Positions 8,074 through 16,830 of a stretch of 64,000 bases of DNA are shown here, piece by piece. The stretch's first letter is position 1. Each line of letters opens with the position of its first letter. Source of the DNA: Gammaproteobacteria bacterium (lineage in GTDB: Bacteria; Pseudomonadota; Gammaproteobacteria; Steroidobacterales; Steroidobacteraceae); assembly GCA_025355645.1 (NCBI GenBank), contig JANXZG010000053.1, positions 62,001-126,000 on the forward strand. The letters are read 5' to 3'. A program made the position numbers and the translations under genes. The notes under the pieces were generated by a model. It did not search any database. It was not told where the DNA came from and worked only from the letters and a program-made list of their open reading frames with translations.

Positions 8074-8325
8074 TTACTTCTTCGCTGCCGCTGCCTTGGC
8101 CGCGTCGCAATCTTTCTGGGTCATTTCCACGAAACCCTTGCCCTTGCAGGAGTTCTGGCCCTTGCATGAGTTGCTCGCACCCTTACAGGAAGATTGGCCC
8201 TTACACGCATTCACGCCATCGCAATGCATCTTCGCATCGGCAGCGGTCGCCGTGCTGATGGTCGCAATGCTGAACAACAGCGCAGCAGCCGAAGCAATGG
8301 CAGCGCCTGAAATGGTCTTGGACAT
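8074..8325 (-). CDS. bufA2: BufA2-type bufferin precursor (cysteine-rich metallophore peptide)
   Basis: An 83-residue precursor with a signal peptide of about 28 residues (MSKTISGAAIASAAALLFSI...ATA). The short cysteine-rich core contains one CDG and four CKG units (NACKG, SSCKG, NSCKG, NSCKG) and a final DC. The ATG at 8325 is preferred because GAGG lies 8 nt upstream; a start at 8367 would add a non-signal extension. The peptide would be modified by BufB/BufC before export and bind copper in the periplasm. The repeated CKG spacing and the linked bufBC genes make this identification strong. Confidence 0.85.
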   Translation of the reverse strand: MSKTISGAAIASAAALLFSIATISTATAADAKMHCDGVNACKGQSSCKGASNSCKGQNSCKGKGFVEMTQKDCDAAKAAAAKK

Positions 8326-8522
8326 GGTAATTCCTCGTGGTTGATTAAGATTAATGATTGTGATCACGGACGAGGAAGCACAAGAGCTTACCCGTCACAC
8401 AAGCATACGACCTGTTGGGCTGGGCGGATATTACAAAACAACACAGGAATGTATTGTTGCGTCGCACCAATGTCCCTGGATGGTATTGTCGGGGGTTCTT
8501 ATTACAAAGAAGGGGGGATCCC

Positions 8523-8909
8523 ATGAACTTCGACCGGAAATTTCTGGTGTGTGCACTGCTGTATGCAATCGCTGGCATGAGCCTGGGGATCTATATGGCT
8601 GCTACAGATAACCATGGTGAGCTTGTCGCACACGCGCATATCCTGCTGGTCGGCTTTGTCGTGTCTTTTATCTACGGAATCATCCACAAGCTATGGCTCG
8701 GGCAGCCGAACTCCGCAGTGGCGAACCTGCAGTTCTACATCCACCAGGCTGCTGCGCTGATCCTCTCGGTTGGCCTGACGCTGCTGTACGGCAGGGTCGT
8801 CCCCGCGGAGAAGCTCGTGCCTGCGCTGACCGGTGGCTCGCTCGCCGTATTGATCGGCGCGGTGATGATGCTGTACATGGTGCTGACGACGCGCACCGTG
8901 CGCAGCTGA
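8523..8909 (+). CDS. small four-helix membrane protein with HAH motif
   Basis: A 128-residue protein that is almost wholly hydrophobic, with about four membrane helices. The sequence AHAHILLVGFVVSFIYGIIH at about residues 34-53 places three histidines in or next to helix 2, and a further YIHQ sits before helix 3. Such His placement recalls heme- or copper-binding helices of heme-copper oxidase-like proteins, but no family is claimed. The ATG at 8523 follows AAGGGGGG, a strong ribosome site. It is divergent from bufA across 197 nt, so a shared control region is possible. Confidence 0.75.
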   Translation: MNFDRKFLVCALLYAIAGMSLGIYMAATDNHGELVAHAHILLVGFVVSFIYGIIHKLWLGQPNSAVANLQFYIHQAAALILSVGLTLLYGRVVPAEKLVPALTGGSLAVLIGAVMMLYMVLTTRTVRS

Positions 8910-8936
8910 CTGCCTTTAGATAACTCTCGCCTGCGG

Positions 8937-10016
8937 CTATTGCGCCGGCTTTGACGACAGGTAGGTGGCCGCCACCCTGTCGGCAATGCGCTGCGGCTCG
9001 GCGCTGCCAAGGTTGGTCAGGACGACGACGGTTAGTCCGGAATCGACGTAACGCGAAATCTGGGTCTCGAACCCCTGCCACTGTCCTTCATGTTCCACAA
9101 TATGCAGCCCGTCCCGGGATTCGATGAACCAGCCAAAGCCATAGTGGCCCGAGTTTGGCTTGCCGTTCTTCAGCACCGCGATCGTCCACATCTGCTGAAG
9201 GCTCGCCTTCTTCAGCAATTTCTCGGTACGCAGCGCCGCATCCCATTTAGCAAGATCAAGTATCGTGAAATAAAGGCTGCCATCGGCAGTCGTGTTCGCG
9301 GTCGGCGATACCCAGGTCTGGTTCCTGATCTTTCCCTCAATCAGCTCGTAACCTGCAGCCCTGTTCGGGATGATGTCCGCCTCGTTGATGATGCGGGTCG
9401 TCGACATGCCGAGCGGCGTGAAAATTCTTTCCTTCAGGAAATCGCCGTAGAACTCGCCCGTGACGCGGTGAATCAGAATGCCAAGGGTCAGGTAGCCGAT
9501 GTTGCTGTAGCTCCAGCTCGTGCCGGGCGGGTAGGCCGCCGGAATAGCCTCGACAATCTTGACCATCTGCGCTTCCGTATAGTCCTTCCGGAAATCGAAA
9601 TCCTTCGGATACTCCGTGAACCCTGCTGTGTGGCTCAGCAACTCGCGCACCGTGACCTGCTTCCACCATGTCGGCCCGTCAGGGACATACTTGGTCAGCG
9701 GATCATCGAGGCCGATTTTCCCCTCTTCTACCAGCATCATCACCGCGGTCGCCGTGAACTGCTTGCCGACGGATCCTGACTGGAAAACCGTTTCCGGCTT
9801 GACGGGGACATTCAATTCCACATTCGAGAGCCCGAACCCCTCGGCGCGAAGGGTCTGGCCGTTGCGCGCGACCAGCAAGGCCAGTCCCGGAATATGCTGC
9901 CTCGCCATTGCAGCACGCACGATCGCCGCCACTTCATCTGGCGCCCCATCCTCGGCGATCGTCAGCGAGGAAAACAGCAGGCCTATGACCAGCAACAGCA
10001 TTTTCGAATAATTCAC
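8937..10016 (-). CDS. exported class C beta-lactamase-family serine hydrolase
   Basis: A 359-residue protein with a signal peptide (MNYSKMLLLVIGLLFSSLTIAE). The penicillin-binding/class C motifs are intact: SxxK as SVGK near residue 82, YSN near residue 170, and a C-terminal HEG near residue 311 in place of the KTG box, as in many esterase-like members. The family includes DD-peptidases, esterases and beta-lactamases; substrate cannot be deduced. It is probably a single gene: the convergent membrane-protein gene ends 27 nt away, and the mazEF pair lies upstream with a 133-nt gap. Confidence 0.9.
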   Translation of the reverse strand: MNYSKMLLLVIGLLFSSLTIAEDGAPDEVAAIVRAAMARQHIPGLALLVARNGQTLRAEGFGLSNVELNVPVKPETVFQSGSVGKQFTATAVMMLVEEGKIGLDDPLTKYVPDGPTWWKQVTVRELLSHTAGFTEYPKDFDFRKDYTEAQMVKIVEAIPAAYPPGTSWSYSNIGYLTLGILIHRVTGEFYGDFLKERIFTPLGMSTTRIINEADIIPNRAAGYELIEGKIRNQTWVSPTANTTADGSLYFTILDLAKWDAALRTEKLLKKASLQQMWTIAVLKNGKPNSGHYGFGWFIESRDGLHIVEHEGQWQGFETQISRYVDSGLTVVVLTNLGSAEPQRIADRVAATYLSSKPAQ

Positions 10017-10149
10017 GCTTATTCCTTTTTTTGTCGCTGTTTGGCATTCTTAAAATGGATCTCGGGCCAACGTATTGCGTATTCCGGTCTATTGGTAAGA
10101 GAACCAGCTGCGGCGCGCTGCCTGGGTCTCAGCCCCTATGCGACGGTCG

Positions 10150-10488
10150 CTAGATACCCAAAATTAGGCGTATACCTTCATCGACGCGATGCATGATGAC
10201 GGCGGGAATCGCTCGGACCCGCTGTGTCAGGATGCTTCGGTCAATCGTTATTATCTGCGAGACATTAATCACGGATGGTTTTGCAAGTCCGGATTCCGAC
10301 TTGCCAGCGCGAACGTTTCCCGGCGCGTCGGCAAGCGCAAGATTTGACGTTAAGACCGCCACGATCACGGTAGCCAATCGGCTGGCGTTAAATGGATTTG
10401 ATTGAATTATCAGTACCGGACGGCGCAGTCCGGGCCCGGATCCGGCGGGTACCGGCAAAGACGCCCACCAGATCTCACCACGCTTCAC
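10150..10488 (-). CDS. MazF/PemK-type endoribonuclease toxin
   Basis: A 112-residue protein starting at a GTG (KRGEIWWASLPV) that lies within the last codons of the antitoxin gene. The opening RGEIW block, the RRPVLIIQSNPFN segment and the SQIITIDRSIL segment identify the MazF/PemK fold, which cleaves RNA at short sequence motifs. The GTG at 10488 gives the standard length; a longer reading to 10560 would overlap most of the antitoxin end without a family match. Toxin follows antitoxin with a 14-nt overlap, the usual order. Confidence 0.88.
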   Translation of the reverse strand: MKRGEIWWASLPVPAGSGPGLRRPVLIIQSNPFNASRLATVIVAVLTSNLALADAPGNVRAGKSESGLAKPSVINVSQIITIDRSILTQRVRAIPAVIMHRVDEGIRLILGI

Positions 10489-10711
10489 GGCCCAGGGCCT
10501 CTGCTTGCGCGTTCGTAAGCGAGTCATCGAGACGAGAATGCTGCGCCGCATAGACAGCATTAAGCTGGGTGGTTACCGCAACGGCCCCCCGCGAGCTCAA
10601 ATAGGCCGCCAAGGCGTCGGAATAGAGCTGGCTTCTGGACAGCTTGAGCTGCCGTGCCAGATGCTCGCCGGCCTCGAATACGGGGTTAGGAACCGAGATT
10701 GCAACCTTCAT
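10475..10711 (-). CDS. ribbon-helix-helix antitoxin of the MazF pair
   Basis: A 78-residue protein. The N-terminal strand KVAISVPNPVF and the helices ARQLKLSRSQLYSDALAAYL form the ribbon-helix-helix DNA-binding motif of MazE-type antitoxins; the C-terminal tail (LDDSLTNAQAEALGREAW) would neutralise the toxin. The ribosome site is weak (AGG at 6 nt). The protein would bind its own promoter in the 206-nt region upstream, but no clear operator was spotted there. Confidence 0.87.
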   Translation of the reverse strand: MKVAISVPNPVFEAGEHLARQLKLSRSQLYSDALAAYLSSRGAVAVTTQLNAVYAAQHSRLDDSLTNAQAEALGREAW

Positions 10712-10917
10712 GACCTGATGGTATCACTAAGGTATGACCACGACAATTTTGTGCATCTGGCGCCACCGGATTTGCCCGCGCGGCCCAAAATCGAATAAAT
10801 TCGGTGCACCGCAACCAGCAAATCATGCGCAATGAGCTTCCCGGAGCATATGCCGCCGCACGCCAGCGAAGTCGATTTTGGATGCGATCTTGCGCAGGCG
10901 CGGCGCCCTTACCGCAT

Positions 10918-13209
10918 CTAAGCTTTTAGCTGGTCGCCAATCGGCAGCTCCCTGATTCGCTTCCCCACCGCCGCAAATATCGCGTTGCACAGGGCCGGCA
11001 GCACGGGCGGCACGCCCGGTTCCCCTACGCCGCCCATCGGCATGCCAAAATCGCCCGGCACGATATGCACGCGAATTTCGCGCGGCGCCGCAGGCATCCG
11101 CAGCACCGTATATTGATGAAAATTATCCTGCTGGGCGCGCCCTTCGGCAAATGTGATTGCCCCGGACAATGCAGCGCTTATCCCCATGACACAGGCGCCC
11201 TGCATCTGCGAGCGCACTCGATCCGGATTGACGGTCGCTCCGCAGTCAACCGCGATATCAACACTCGGGATCGACAGCTCTCCGGCCGTACTGACTGCCA
11301 CTTCGACGACCACCGCCACGTAGGTGACAAAGCTATAGTGCGCGGCGATGCCCAGGCCGCTGCCTTTGGGCAGCGGCCTGCCCCATTTAGCCTGCTTCGC
11401 GGCCAGGTCGACGACGACGCGCAGGCGCCCGGTATCGACAGGATAAAGCTCCGGTGATTCGCCGTGATTCCAGCTGTCGCTGAGCTTCTGGGGCGAGATC
11501 TGGCGCGCCGGGCCAATCAGCTCGAGCAGGTAATCCTTGCCGTCGCGGCCAGCCGCTGCGGCGAGTTCGCCAACAAAGGATTGCACGGCGAACGCGTGCG
11601 GGATGTTCGAGACGGAGCGAAACCAGCCTATGCGGGTGTGCGCGACGGCGGCCGGGTTCTCGATGCGCACGTTGGGGATCGCAAACGGCACGTTGATGCA
11701 GCCCATGCCAAGCTCCCCGTTGCCCTCCTGCTTCGCATCGGAATTGAAGGTCGAACCGATGGGCGGCGCAACCGTGCGATGCAGCCACGCGACCGGGAGT
11801 CCTGCGGCATCGACACCCGCTTCCAGATGCTCGAACGATACGGTGTGGTAATAGTCGTGGTGCAGGTCATCCTCGCGCGTCCACACCACTTTGACCGGTT
11901 TGCCGTCCATCGCCTGCGAGAGCAGCGCCGCCTCAGTGCCAAAATCCGGCATGGACTTGCGGCCGAAGGCGCCGCCGAGCAGCGTGACATTCACCGTGAC
12001 ATCCTCGACCTTCATCTTGAGGCGTTCGGCCACGTCATCGCGCGCAAGCTGCGGCCCCTGGAAGCAGCCCCAGACTTCGCACTTGCCATTCACGATGCGC
12101 GCGCTCGCCGCCGGCGGCTCCATGGACGCGTGCGCCAGGTGCGGCAGGTAATATTCCGCCGTGATGCGCTTGGCAGCGCCCGCAGCCGCCGCATCGAAGT
12201 CGCCGTCATTGCGCACGACGAGCCCCGGCTTGCGCGCCGACGCCTCGAGCGTAGCGCGGTACTCGACCGAATCGTAACTCTTGTGCGGGCCATCCTCCCA
12301 GATGACTTTCAGCGCCTTACGACCCTGCATCGCGGCCCAGGTATTGCGCGCGATCACGGCGACCCCGCCGAGCGGATGGCTCTTCGGTGCGCCCGGCGTC
12401 GAGTCGATCGTCACGATCTTGATGACCCCGGGTACCTTTTGCGCCAGGGTCGCATCGAAGCTTGCGAGCTTGCCGCCCATCACGGGCGGGCGCGCGATGA
12501 CCGCATAGAGCATGCCGGGCAAGCGCGTATCCATGCCGTACTGCGCCTTTCCGGTCACGATATCGGCGGCATCGATCAGCTTCAGCTTGCCGGTGCCGAT
12601 GTAGCGAAATTGCGCCGGGGACTTGAGCTTGATCGTGTCCGGGGCCGGCAGCGGCAGCGCTGCCGCTTCCTTGGCGAGCGCTCCAAAACCCAGCCGGCGG
12701 CCGGTCGGGACGTGCAGAATCTCGCCGTTTTGCGCCCGCACGTCGGTCACGGGCACCTGCCAGCGTGCCGCCGCCGCGCTCTCCAGCATCTGGCGGGCTG
12801 CGGCGCCGCATCGGCGCATCGGCATGAAGAAGTGACGCGTGCTACGCGAGCCGTCGGTATCCTGGTTGCCGTAGCGCAACTCATCACCCGGCGCCTGAAT
12901 GACCCGCACCCGCGTCCAGTCCGCTTCGAGCTCATCGGCGACGATCATGGGCAGGCCGGTGCGAACGCCCTGGCCCATCTCGGAACGATGACACAGGATG
13001 CTGACGGTGCCATCAGGCTGGATTGCAACGAACACCAGCGGATTGTCGACCCAGCCGTGCTCCATGGCGTCCGCGCCATATTTTTTCTGCGGTTCCACGG
13101 CGCGCAGCACGCCGGAATAGCCCACCGCAAGCACGAGGCCGCCGAGCGCAGAGGCGCCCTGCAGGAATTCACGCCGGCTGGGATTTCTGCAAATGACATT
13201 TGCACTCAT
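10918..13209 (-). CDS. molybdopterin-binding large subunit of an IorB-type molybdenum hydroxylase
   Basis: A 763-residue protein with a twin-arginine signal ([15 protein letters not shown] at about 10-24), so it is exported folded with cofactor. Xanthine dehydrogenase/aldehyde oxidase family blocks include [18 protein letters not shown], and the C-terminal GEPGVPP holding the catalytic Glu. The Tat leader and full-length two-part Mo domain match isoquinoline 1-oxidoreductase beta-type (IorB) enzymes; substrate is unknown. The ATG at 13209 overlaps the small-subunit stop (ATGA). No FAD subunit is present, as is normal for this class, where electrons pass to a cytochrome c. Confidence 0.9.
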   Translation of the reverse strand: MSANVICRNPSRREFLQGASALGGLVLAVGYSGVLRAVEPQKKYGADAMEHGWVDNPLVFVAIQPDGTVSILCHRSEMGQGVRTGLPMIVADELEADWTRVRVIQAPGDELRYGNQDTDGSRSTRHFFMPMRRCGAAARQMLESAAAARWQVPVTDVRAQNGEILHVPTGRRLGFGALAKEAAALPLPAPDTIKLKSPAQFRYIGTGKLKLIDAADIVTGKAQYGMDTRLPGMLYAVIARPPVMGGKLASFDATLAQKVPGVIKIVTIDSTPGAPKSHPLGGVAVIARNTWAAMQGRKALKVIWEDGPHKSYDSVEYRATLEASARKPGLVVRNDGDFDAAAAGAAKRITAEYYLPHLAHASMEPPAASARIVNGKCEVWGCFQGPQLARDDVAERLKMKVEDVTVNVTLLGGAFGRKSMPDFGTEAALLSQAMDGKPVKVVWTREDDLHHDYYHTVSFEHLEAGVDAAGLPVAWLHRTVAPPIGSTFNSDAKQEGNGELGMGCINVPFAIPNVRIENPAAVAHTRIGWFRSVSNIPHAFAVQSFVGELAAAAGRDGKDYLLELIGPARQISPQKLSDSWNHGESPELYPVDTGRLRVVVDLAAKQAKWGRPLPKGSGLGIAAHYSFVTYVAVVVEVAVSTAGELSIPSVDIAVDCGATVNPDRVRSQMQGACVMGISAALSGAITFAEGRAQQDNFHQYTVLRMPAAPREIRVHIVPGDFGMPMGGVGEPGVPPVLPALCNAIFAAVGKRIRELPIGDQLKA

Positions 13210-13673
13210 GGCGATGCCCCCTGCTCGCCTGCGACCTGCTTGATCGCCGCACGGATGCGCGTATAGGTTCCGCAGCGGCAAATGTTGCCGGCCATGGCCG
13301 CATCGATATCGGCGTCCGTCGGCTTCGGGTTTTTCTTCAGCAGGGCGGTCGCGGACATGATCTGCCCGGATTGGCAGTATCCGCATTGCGGAACGCCGAG
13401 TTCAATCCATGCCGCTTGCATCGCCTTGCCGATCGCATCGCCGCTCATCGCCTCGATTGTGACGATGTGCTTGCCGGCGAGCGTCGAAATCGGCGTCACG
13501 CAGGCCCGCACCACGGCGCCGTCTATTTCAACCGTGCAGGCCCCGCATAGCGCCATCCCACAGCCAAACTTAGTCCCCGTGAGTCCCAACTCATCACGCA
13601 GCACCCACAGCAGGGGCGTATCGGCGGGCAGGTCGATGTCATGTGGCTTGCCGTTGATAGTCAGTTTCGTCAT
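13206..13673 (-). CDS. 2Fe-2S small subunit of the molybdenum hydroxylase (IorA-like)
   Basis: A 155-residue protein with the plant-type ferredoxin cluster [11 protein letters not shown]...C (about residues 38-58) and the second cluster [10 protein letters not shown]...CRCGTY (about 97-136), both complete. It carries electrons from the Mo centre of the adjacent large subunit, with which it overlaps by 4 nt. It has no signal peptide and presumably rides through Tat with the large subunit. Confidence 0.93.
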   Translation of the reverse strand: MTKLTINGKPHDIDLPADTPLLWVLRDELGLTGTKFGCGMALCGACTVEIDGAVVRACVTPISTLAGKHIVTIEAMSGDAIGKAMQAAWIELGVPQCGYCQSGQIMSATALLKKNPKPTDADIDAAMAGNICRCGTYTRIRAAIKQVAGEQGASP

Positions 13674-13692
13674 ATCGCCTCCGTCAGATCGG

Positions 13693-13899
13693 CTAATGCC
13701 CGGGCTCGGTCTGCATCCTGATCGAGCCTAACTCCGTAAACCTGTAGATGCCGACTTTTTCCGCCAACGCGAGCGAAGCGCAATGCTGCGACGCCGCCTT
13801 TCCCAGGATCGCGCGGCGCGCGTTCGAACCCTGCACGATCCCTGCCTCGAAAGCGGCACCGTCCCGATCAATGGCGCCCGGTTCAGCGATTTTATTCAT
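13693..13899 (-). CDS. small hypothetical protein between ygfA and iorA-like gene
   Basis: A 68-residue protein with no recognised family ([20 protein letters not shown]...). A GGAG ribosome site lies 8 nt before the ATG at 13899, and the start overlaps the end of the 5-formyl-THF cyclo-ligase gene by 8 nt, which supports translation. It carries a single cysteine, no signal and no membrane helix. It could be an accessory factor of the hydroxylase operon or a chance ORF. Confidence 0.4.
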   Translation of the reverse strand: MNKIAEPGAIDRDGAAFEAGIVQGSNARRAILGKAASQHCASLALAEKVGIYRFTELGSIRMQTEPGH

Positions 13900-14503
13900 G
13901 TCGCGTCTCCGTACCGATGCGCTCTACAAACTTTTCAGTCACGATCATGTTCATCGGTATGTCATGGGCCTGCGGATAGATCGTCGGCAAGACCGAGTCG
14001 GAAAACCCCAGGCCTATCGCGATGGGGCGGCGCGCGGCTGCGGCAAGCGTCCGGTCGAAGTATCCCCCGCCGTATCCCAGCCGATAACCCTGCATATCGA
14101 ATCCGACTAGCGGCACGAGGACGGCGTCGAGTTCCACGACGTCGCGCTCCTTGGGGATGGGAATATTCCAGATCCCGATCTGCATGGGCATCCCCGGATG
14201 CCATCGCCAGAACTCAACCGGGGCGCCTTTTTGCACAATGACCGGGATCGCGACCTCGCCGCCTGAGGCCAGGTGCTGCTCCGCAATCCGGCGCACGTCG
14301 ATCTCGCCCTTGATCGCCCAGCAAAAGCCCAGGACCCTGTAGGCGGTCAGGTCAACGGCCTCGACCAGCTGCGCGCGCGCACGCTCTGCGAGCCTGTGGC
14401 GCACATCCACAGAGAGGGCCGCACGGTGCACGAGCAGTTGCTCGCGCATCTGCTTGCGCCACTGCCTGACTTCTTCCCAGGCGCCCGGATCTTTAGGTTC
14501 CAT
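13892..14503 (-). CDS. ygfA: 5-formyltetrahydrofolate cyclo-ligase
   Basis: A 203-residue protein of the YgfA/MTHFS family, which converts 5-formyl-THF with ATP to 5,10-methenyl-THF. Visible family marks are the N-terminal RKQMREQLL segment, the central AIPVI...EFWRW block, and the substrate/ATP motif GYRLGYGGGYFDRTL near residue 140. Length is normal. The gene opens a minus-strand run with the small 68-residue gene and the molybdenum hydroxylase pair. No 6S RNA-like gene was recognised next to it, unlike in many gammaproteobacteria. Confidence 0.92.
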   Translation of the reverse strand: MEPKDPGAWEEVRQWRKQMREQLLVHRAALSVDVRHRLAERARAQLVEAVDLTAYRVLGFCWAIKGEIDVRRIAEQHLASGGEVAIPVIVQKGAPVEFWRWHPGMPMQIGIWNIPIPKERDVVELDAVLVPLVGFDMQGYRLGYGGGYFDRTLAAAARRPIAIGLGFSDSVLPTIYPQAHDIPMNMIVTEKFVERIGTETRHE

Positions 14504-14533
14504 CAGTTCGTTAGACTATCATCGTCCGCGCGC

Positions 14534-16534
14534 ATGAACGAATCGTCCCCAGCCATTTTTCTAAGCTATACCTCGCAGGACGCGGATGCCGCCCGCCGCA
14601 TCTGCGATAGCCTACGGGGCGCCGGCCTGCAGGTCTGGCTTGACCAGAGCGAACTGCGCGGCGGGGACGCCTGGGATGCCGCGATCCGCAAACAGATCAA
14701 GGCTTGCGCGCTGTTCATGCCGGTCATCTCCGCAAACACCAGTGCCCGGGTCGAGGGGTATTTTCGCCTTGAGTGGAAGCTCGCGGTCGACCGGTCGCAC
14801 CTGATGGCGACCGAACGGGCGTTTATCGTACCGCTGGTCATCGATGGCACGCGCGATACCGAGGCGCTGGTCCCGGACAAGTTCCGCGAGGTGCAGTGGA
14901 CGGCTTGCCCCGCCGGGCAGGTCCCGGAGAAGTTCATTGAGCGGGTTGCGCGCTTGCTCTCGCCCGATGATCGGGCCCCGGCCAGCCGCGATCCGGCTGG
15001 AAACGGCAACGCCGCGCCGCTCGCAGCGGCGCGGCCCGGCATGGGTACTAATCGCAGGACGGCGGGCGTTGCGCTGGCGGCCGTGCTGCTGATCGGCGCA
15101 GCGGCGCTCATCTACACGCTATTTTTAAGCGGCGCCGGCATCAGCATGGTTGCCGTCTTGCCTTTTGAAAACGCCACGGGCGACCCGGCCAACGAATACC
15201 TGAGCGATGGCATCTCGGAGAGCCTGATCAACAAGCTCTCGGGCCTGCATGGACTGCATGTCATCTCGCGCACCTCGGCGTTTTCGCTGAAGGGTCTGAA
15301 GATGGCGCCGATGGAAATCGCGCGCAAGCTCGGCGCCGATGCACTGATTCTTGGCAGCCTGACGCAACACGGATCGAGCCTTAATGTCAGCGCAGAGCTG
15401 GTCAGCGCGCGCGACGCCTCGCAGCTGTGGGGCGAGAAGTACGCGCGCCGGGCGGACGATGTGTTGCAGGTAGAAAGCGAGATCGCGACGACGATCGCAC
15501 AGGCGCTGCACCACCAATTGAGCGGGCAGGAGAAGGGCCAGCTGGCCCACAACGAGACCTCCGACCCGGAAGCCTACCGCTTATATCTGAAGGGACGGGA
15601 CTTCCTGATCGGCAGCCAGGCGCAGATGGACAAGAGCGTCGATTATTTTCAGCAGGCCGTTGGCCGGGCGCCGGATTACGCGCTGGCGCACGCGGGCCTT
15701 GCCGAAGCCTATACGCGGCAGGCGTTTCTGCGCGCGGGCGATCGCAAGGAAGCTCTCGCCAAAGCGCGGCCGGCGGTGGCGCGCGCGCTGGAACTTGACC
15801 CGAACCTGGCCGAGGCTCATTCGGCGCTCGGCGATATTGACATGTACTTTGAATGGGACTGGGCGGGCGCGGAAGCGGAGTACCGGCACGCGATCGCACT
15901 GAATCCGGGTGACAGCGACGCGCATGAAAACTTCGGTTCCTTCCTCAATTCACAAGATCGGCTCGATGAGGGGCTTGAGCACAGCCGCGAAGCGGCAAGG
16001 CTGGATCCGCTGTCGGTTGTGCCGTTCCACGACATCGCGATAAACGCACTGATACGCGGGGATTTCGCGGCGGCCGCCGCCGGCTTTCGCCGTACGATCG
16101 AGATCGACCCGGACTGGGTCTGGGGCTACGTGAAACTCGCGCGCACCCTGGCGATGCAGAAAAAATGCCCGGAAGCATTCGTGCAGGCCGACATGGCCGA
16201 GAAAAAAATTGCCGGCGGCGCCGCCGCACTCGCACGCGCCTGGCTGGGCGTTACCTATGCGATCTGCGGCGATACGGTGCGCGCGCGACAGAAACTCGCT
16301 GAGCTGCATGCGCTCGGAAAGACGCAATATGTCGATCCTGTGACCTTTGCCGGGATTCATAGCGCCCTGGGGGAAGTGGACCAGTCGCTGACCTGGTACG
16401 AGAAAGCCTATGCGGACAGGACGCCGAACCTCGCCTACGCCAAGATCATTCCGTTGATGAGTCCCGAACTTGCCGGCAATCCGCGCTTTGAGGCGATCCT
16501 CGAGCGCATGGGCCTCGCCAAGTCGGGCAAATAA
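14534..16534 (+). CDS. TIR domain - transmembrane - TolB-like - TPR protein
   Basis: A 666-residue protein. Residues 6-130 form a bacterial TIR domain (AIFLSYTSQDADAARRI, LDQSELRGGDAWDAAI, FMPVISANT). A transmembrane helix lies at about 178-200. Residues about 205-320 match the TolB/FlgO-like segment seen in TPR signalling proteins (AVLPFENATGDPANEYLSDGISESL). From about 340 onward there are repeated TPR units (AHAGLAEAYTRQAF, AHSALGDIDMYFEWD, AHENFGSFLNSQDR). TIR domains can be NAD-cleaving or scaffold modules; this layout is usually signalling. The ATG at 14534 is internal to a longer frame, but only from here does the TIR begin. Confidence 0.85.
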   Translation: MNESSPAIFLSYTSQDADAARRICDSLRGAGLQVWLDQSELRGGDAWDAAIRKQIKACALFMPVISANTSARVEGYFRLEWKLAVDRSHLMATERAFIVPLVIDGTRDTEALVPDKFREVQWTACPAGQVPEKFIERVARLLSPDDRAPASRDPAGNGNAAPLAAARPGMGTNRRTAGVALAAVLLIGAAALIYTLFLSGAGISMVAVLPFENATGDPANEYLSDGISESLINKLSGLHGLHVISRTSAFSLKGLKMAPMEIARKLGADALILGSLTQHGSSLNVSAELVSARDASQLWGEKYARRADDVLQVESEIATTIAQALHHQLSGQEKGQLAHNETSDPEAYRLYLKGRDFLIGSQAQMDKSVDYFQQAVGRAPDYALAHAGLAEAYTRQAFLRAGDRKEALAKARPAVARALELDPNLAEAHSALGDIDMYFEWDWAGAEAEYRHAIALNPGDSDAHENFGSFLNSQDRLDEGLEHSREAARLDPLSVVPFHDIAINALIRGDFAAAAAGFRRTIEIDPDWVWGYVKLARTLAMQKKCPEAFVQADMAEKKIAGGAAALARAWLGVTYAICGDTVRARQKLAELHALGKTQYVDPVTFAGIHSALGEVDQSLTWYEKAYADRTPNLAYAKIIPLMSPELAGNPRFEAILERMGLAKSGK

Positions 16535-16547
16535 AAAGGCTCCTTAT

Positions 16548-16808
16548 ATGAATCGGCCATTGTCCCCGGATTTGGAGCTATCCATCGTGTTGCCGCTCGG
16601 CGCCCTGGCCCAGCAGCTGATGAAGGTCGAGGCCCAGCTTAGGCTCGTGAACATGAAGGCCCTTGATGCCGCGAGCGATGGCAATTACCGCGACTGCGCC
16701 GCAGTGGTCAACGCCAAGCTTGAGCACATCTGCGAGGCGCTGGATTCGATCAAGGCTCTGGTCGCGGATATTTCGCGGCGCAAGCCGCAGCCAGAGCGGG
16801 ACGACTGA
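16548..16808 (+). CDS. small hypothetical helical protein
   Basis: An 86-residue soluble protein, predicted mostly helical (ALAQQLMKVEAQLRLVNMKALDAA...), without a recognised domain. AAGG precedes the ATG at 16548, 13 nt after the TIR-TPR gene, so it may be co-transcribed with that gene and with the nucleotidyltransferase pair that follows 22 nt later. Confidence 0.5.
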   Translation: MNRPLSPDLELSIVLPLGALAQQLMKVEAQLRLVNMKALDAASDGNYRDCAAVVNAKLEHICEALDSIKALVADISRRKPQPERDD

Positions 16809-16830
16809 AGTCTCGAACCAGTCCGCCGAC

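Noticed and set aside
8354..8611. 85-codon plus-strand frame beginning in the bufA spacer
   Set aside because: It runs out of frame into the four-helix protein gene, which has a far better ribosome site and hydrophobic pattern.
10712..10917. Gap upstream of the MazEF pair examined for a gene or operator
   Set aside because: No frame with domain similarity and no clear palindrome; only a possible promoter region for the antitoxin.
11464..13266. Long plus-strand open frame opposite the molybdenum hydroxylase gene
   Set aside because: It is antisense to a gene with clear catalytic motifs; long antisense frames are common in GC-rich DNA, and the translation is Arg/His-rich without any domain.
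14504..14533. Search for 6S RNA beside ygfA
   Set aside because: Only 30 nt separate ygfA and the TIR gene, too short for ssrS, and the other side carries an overlapping ORF.
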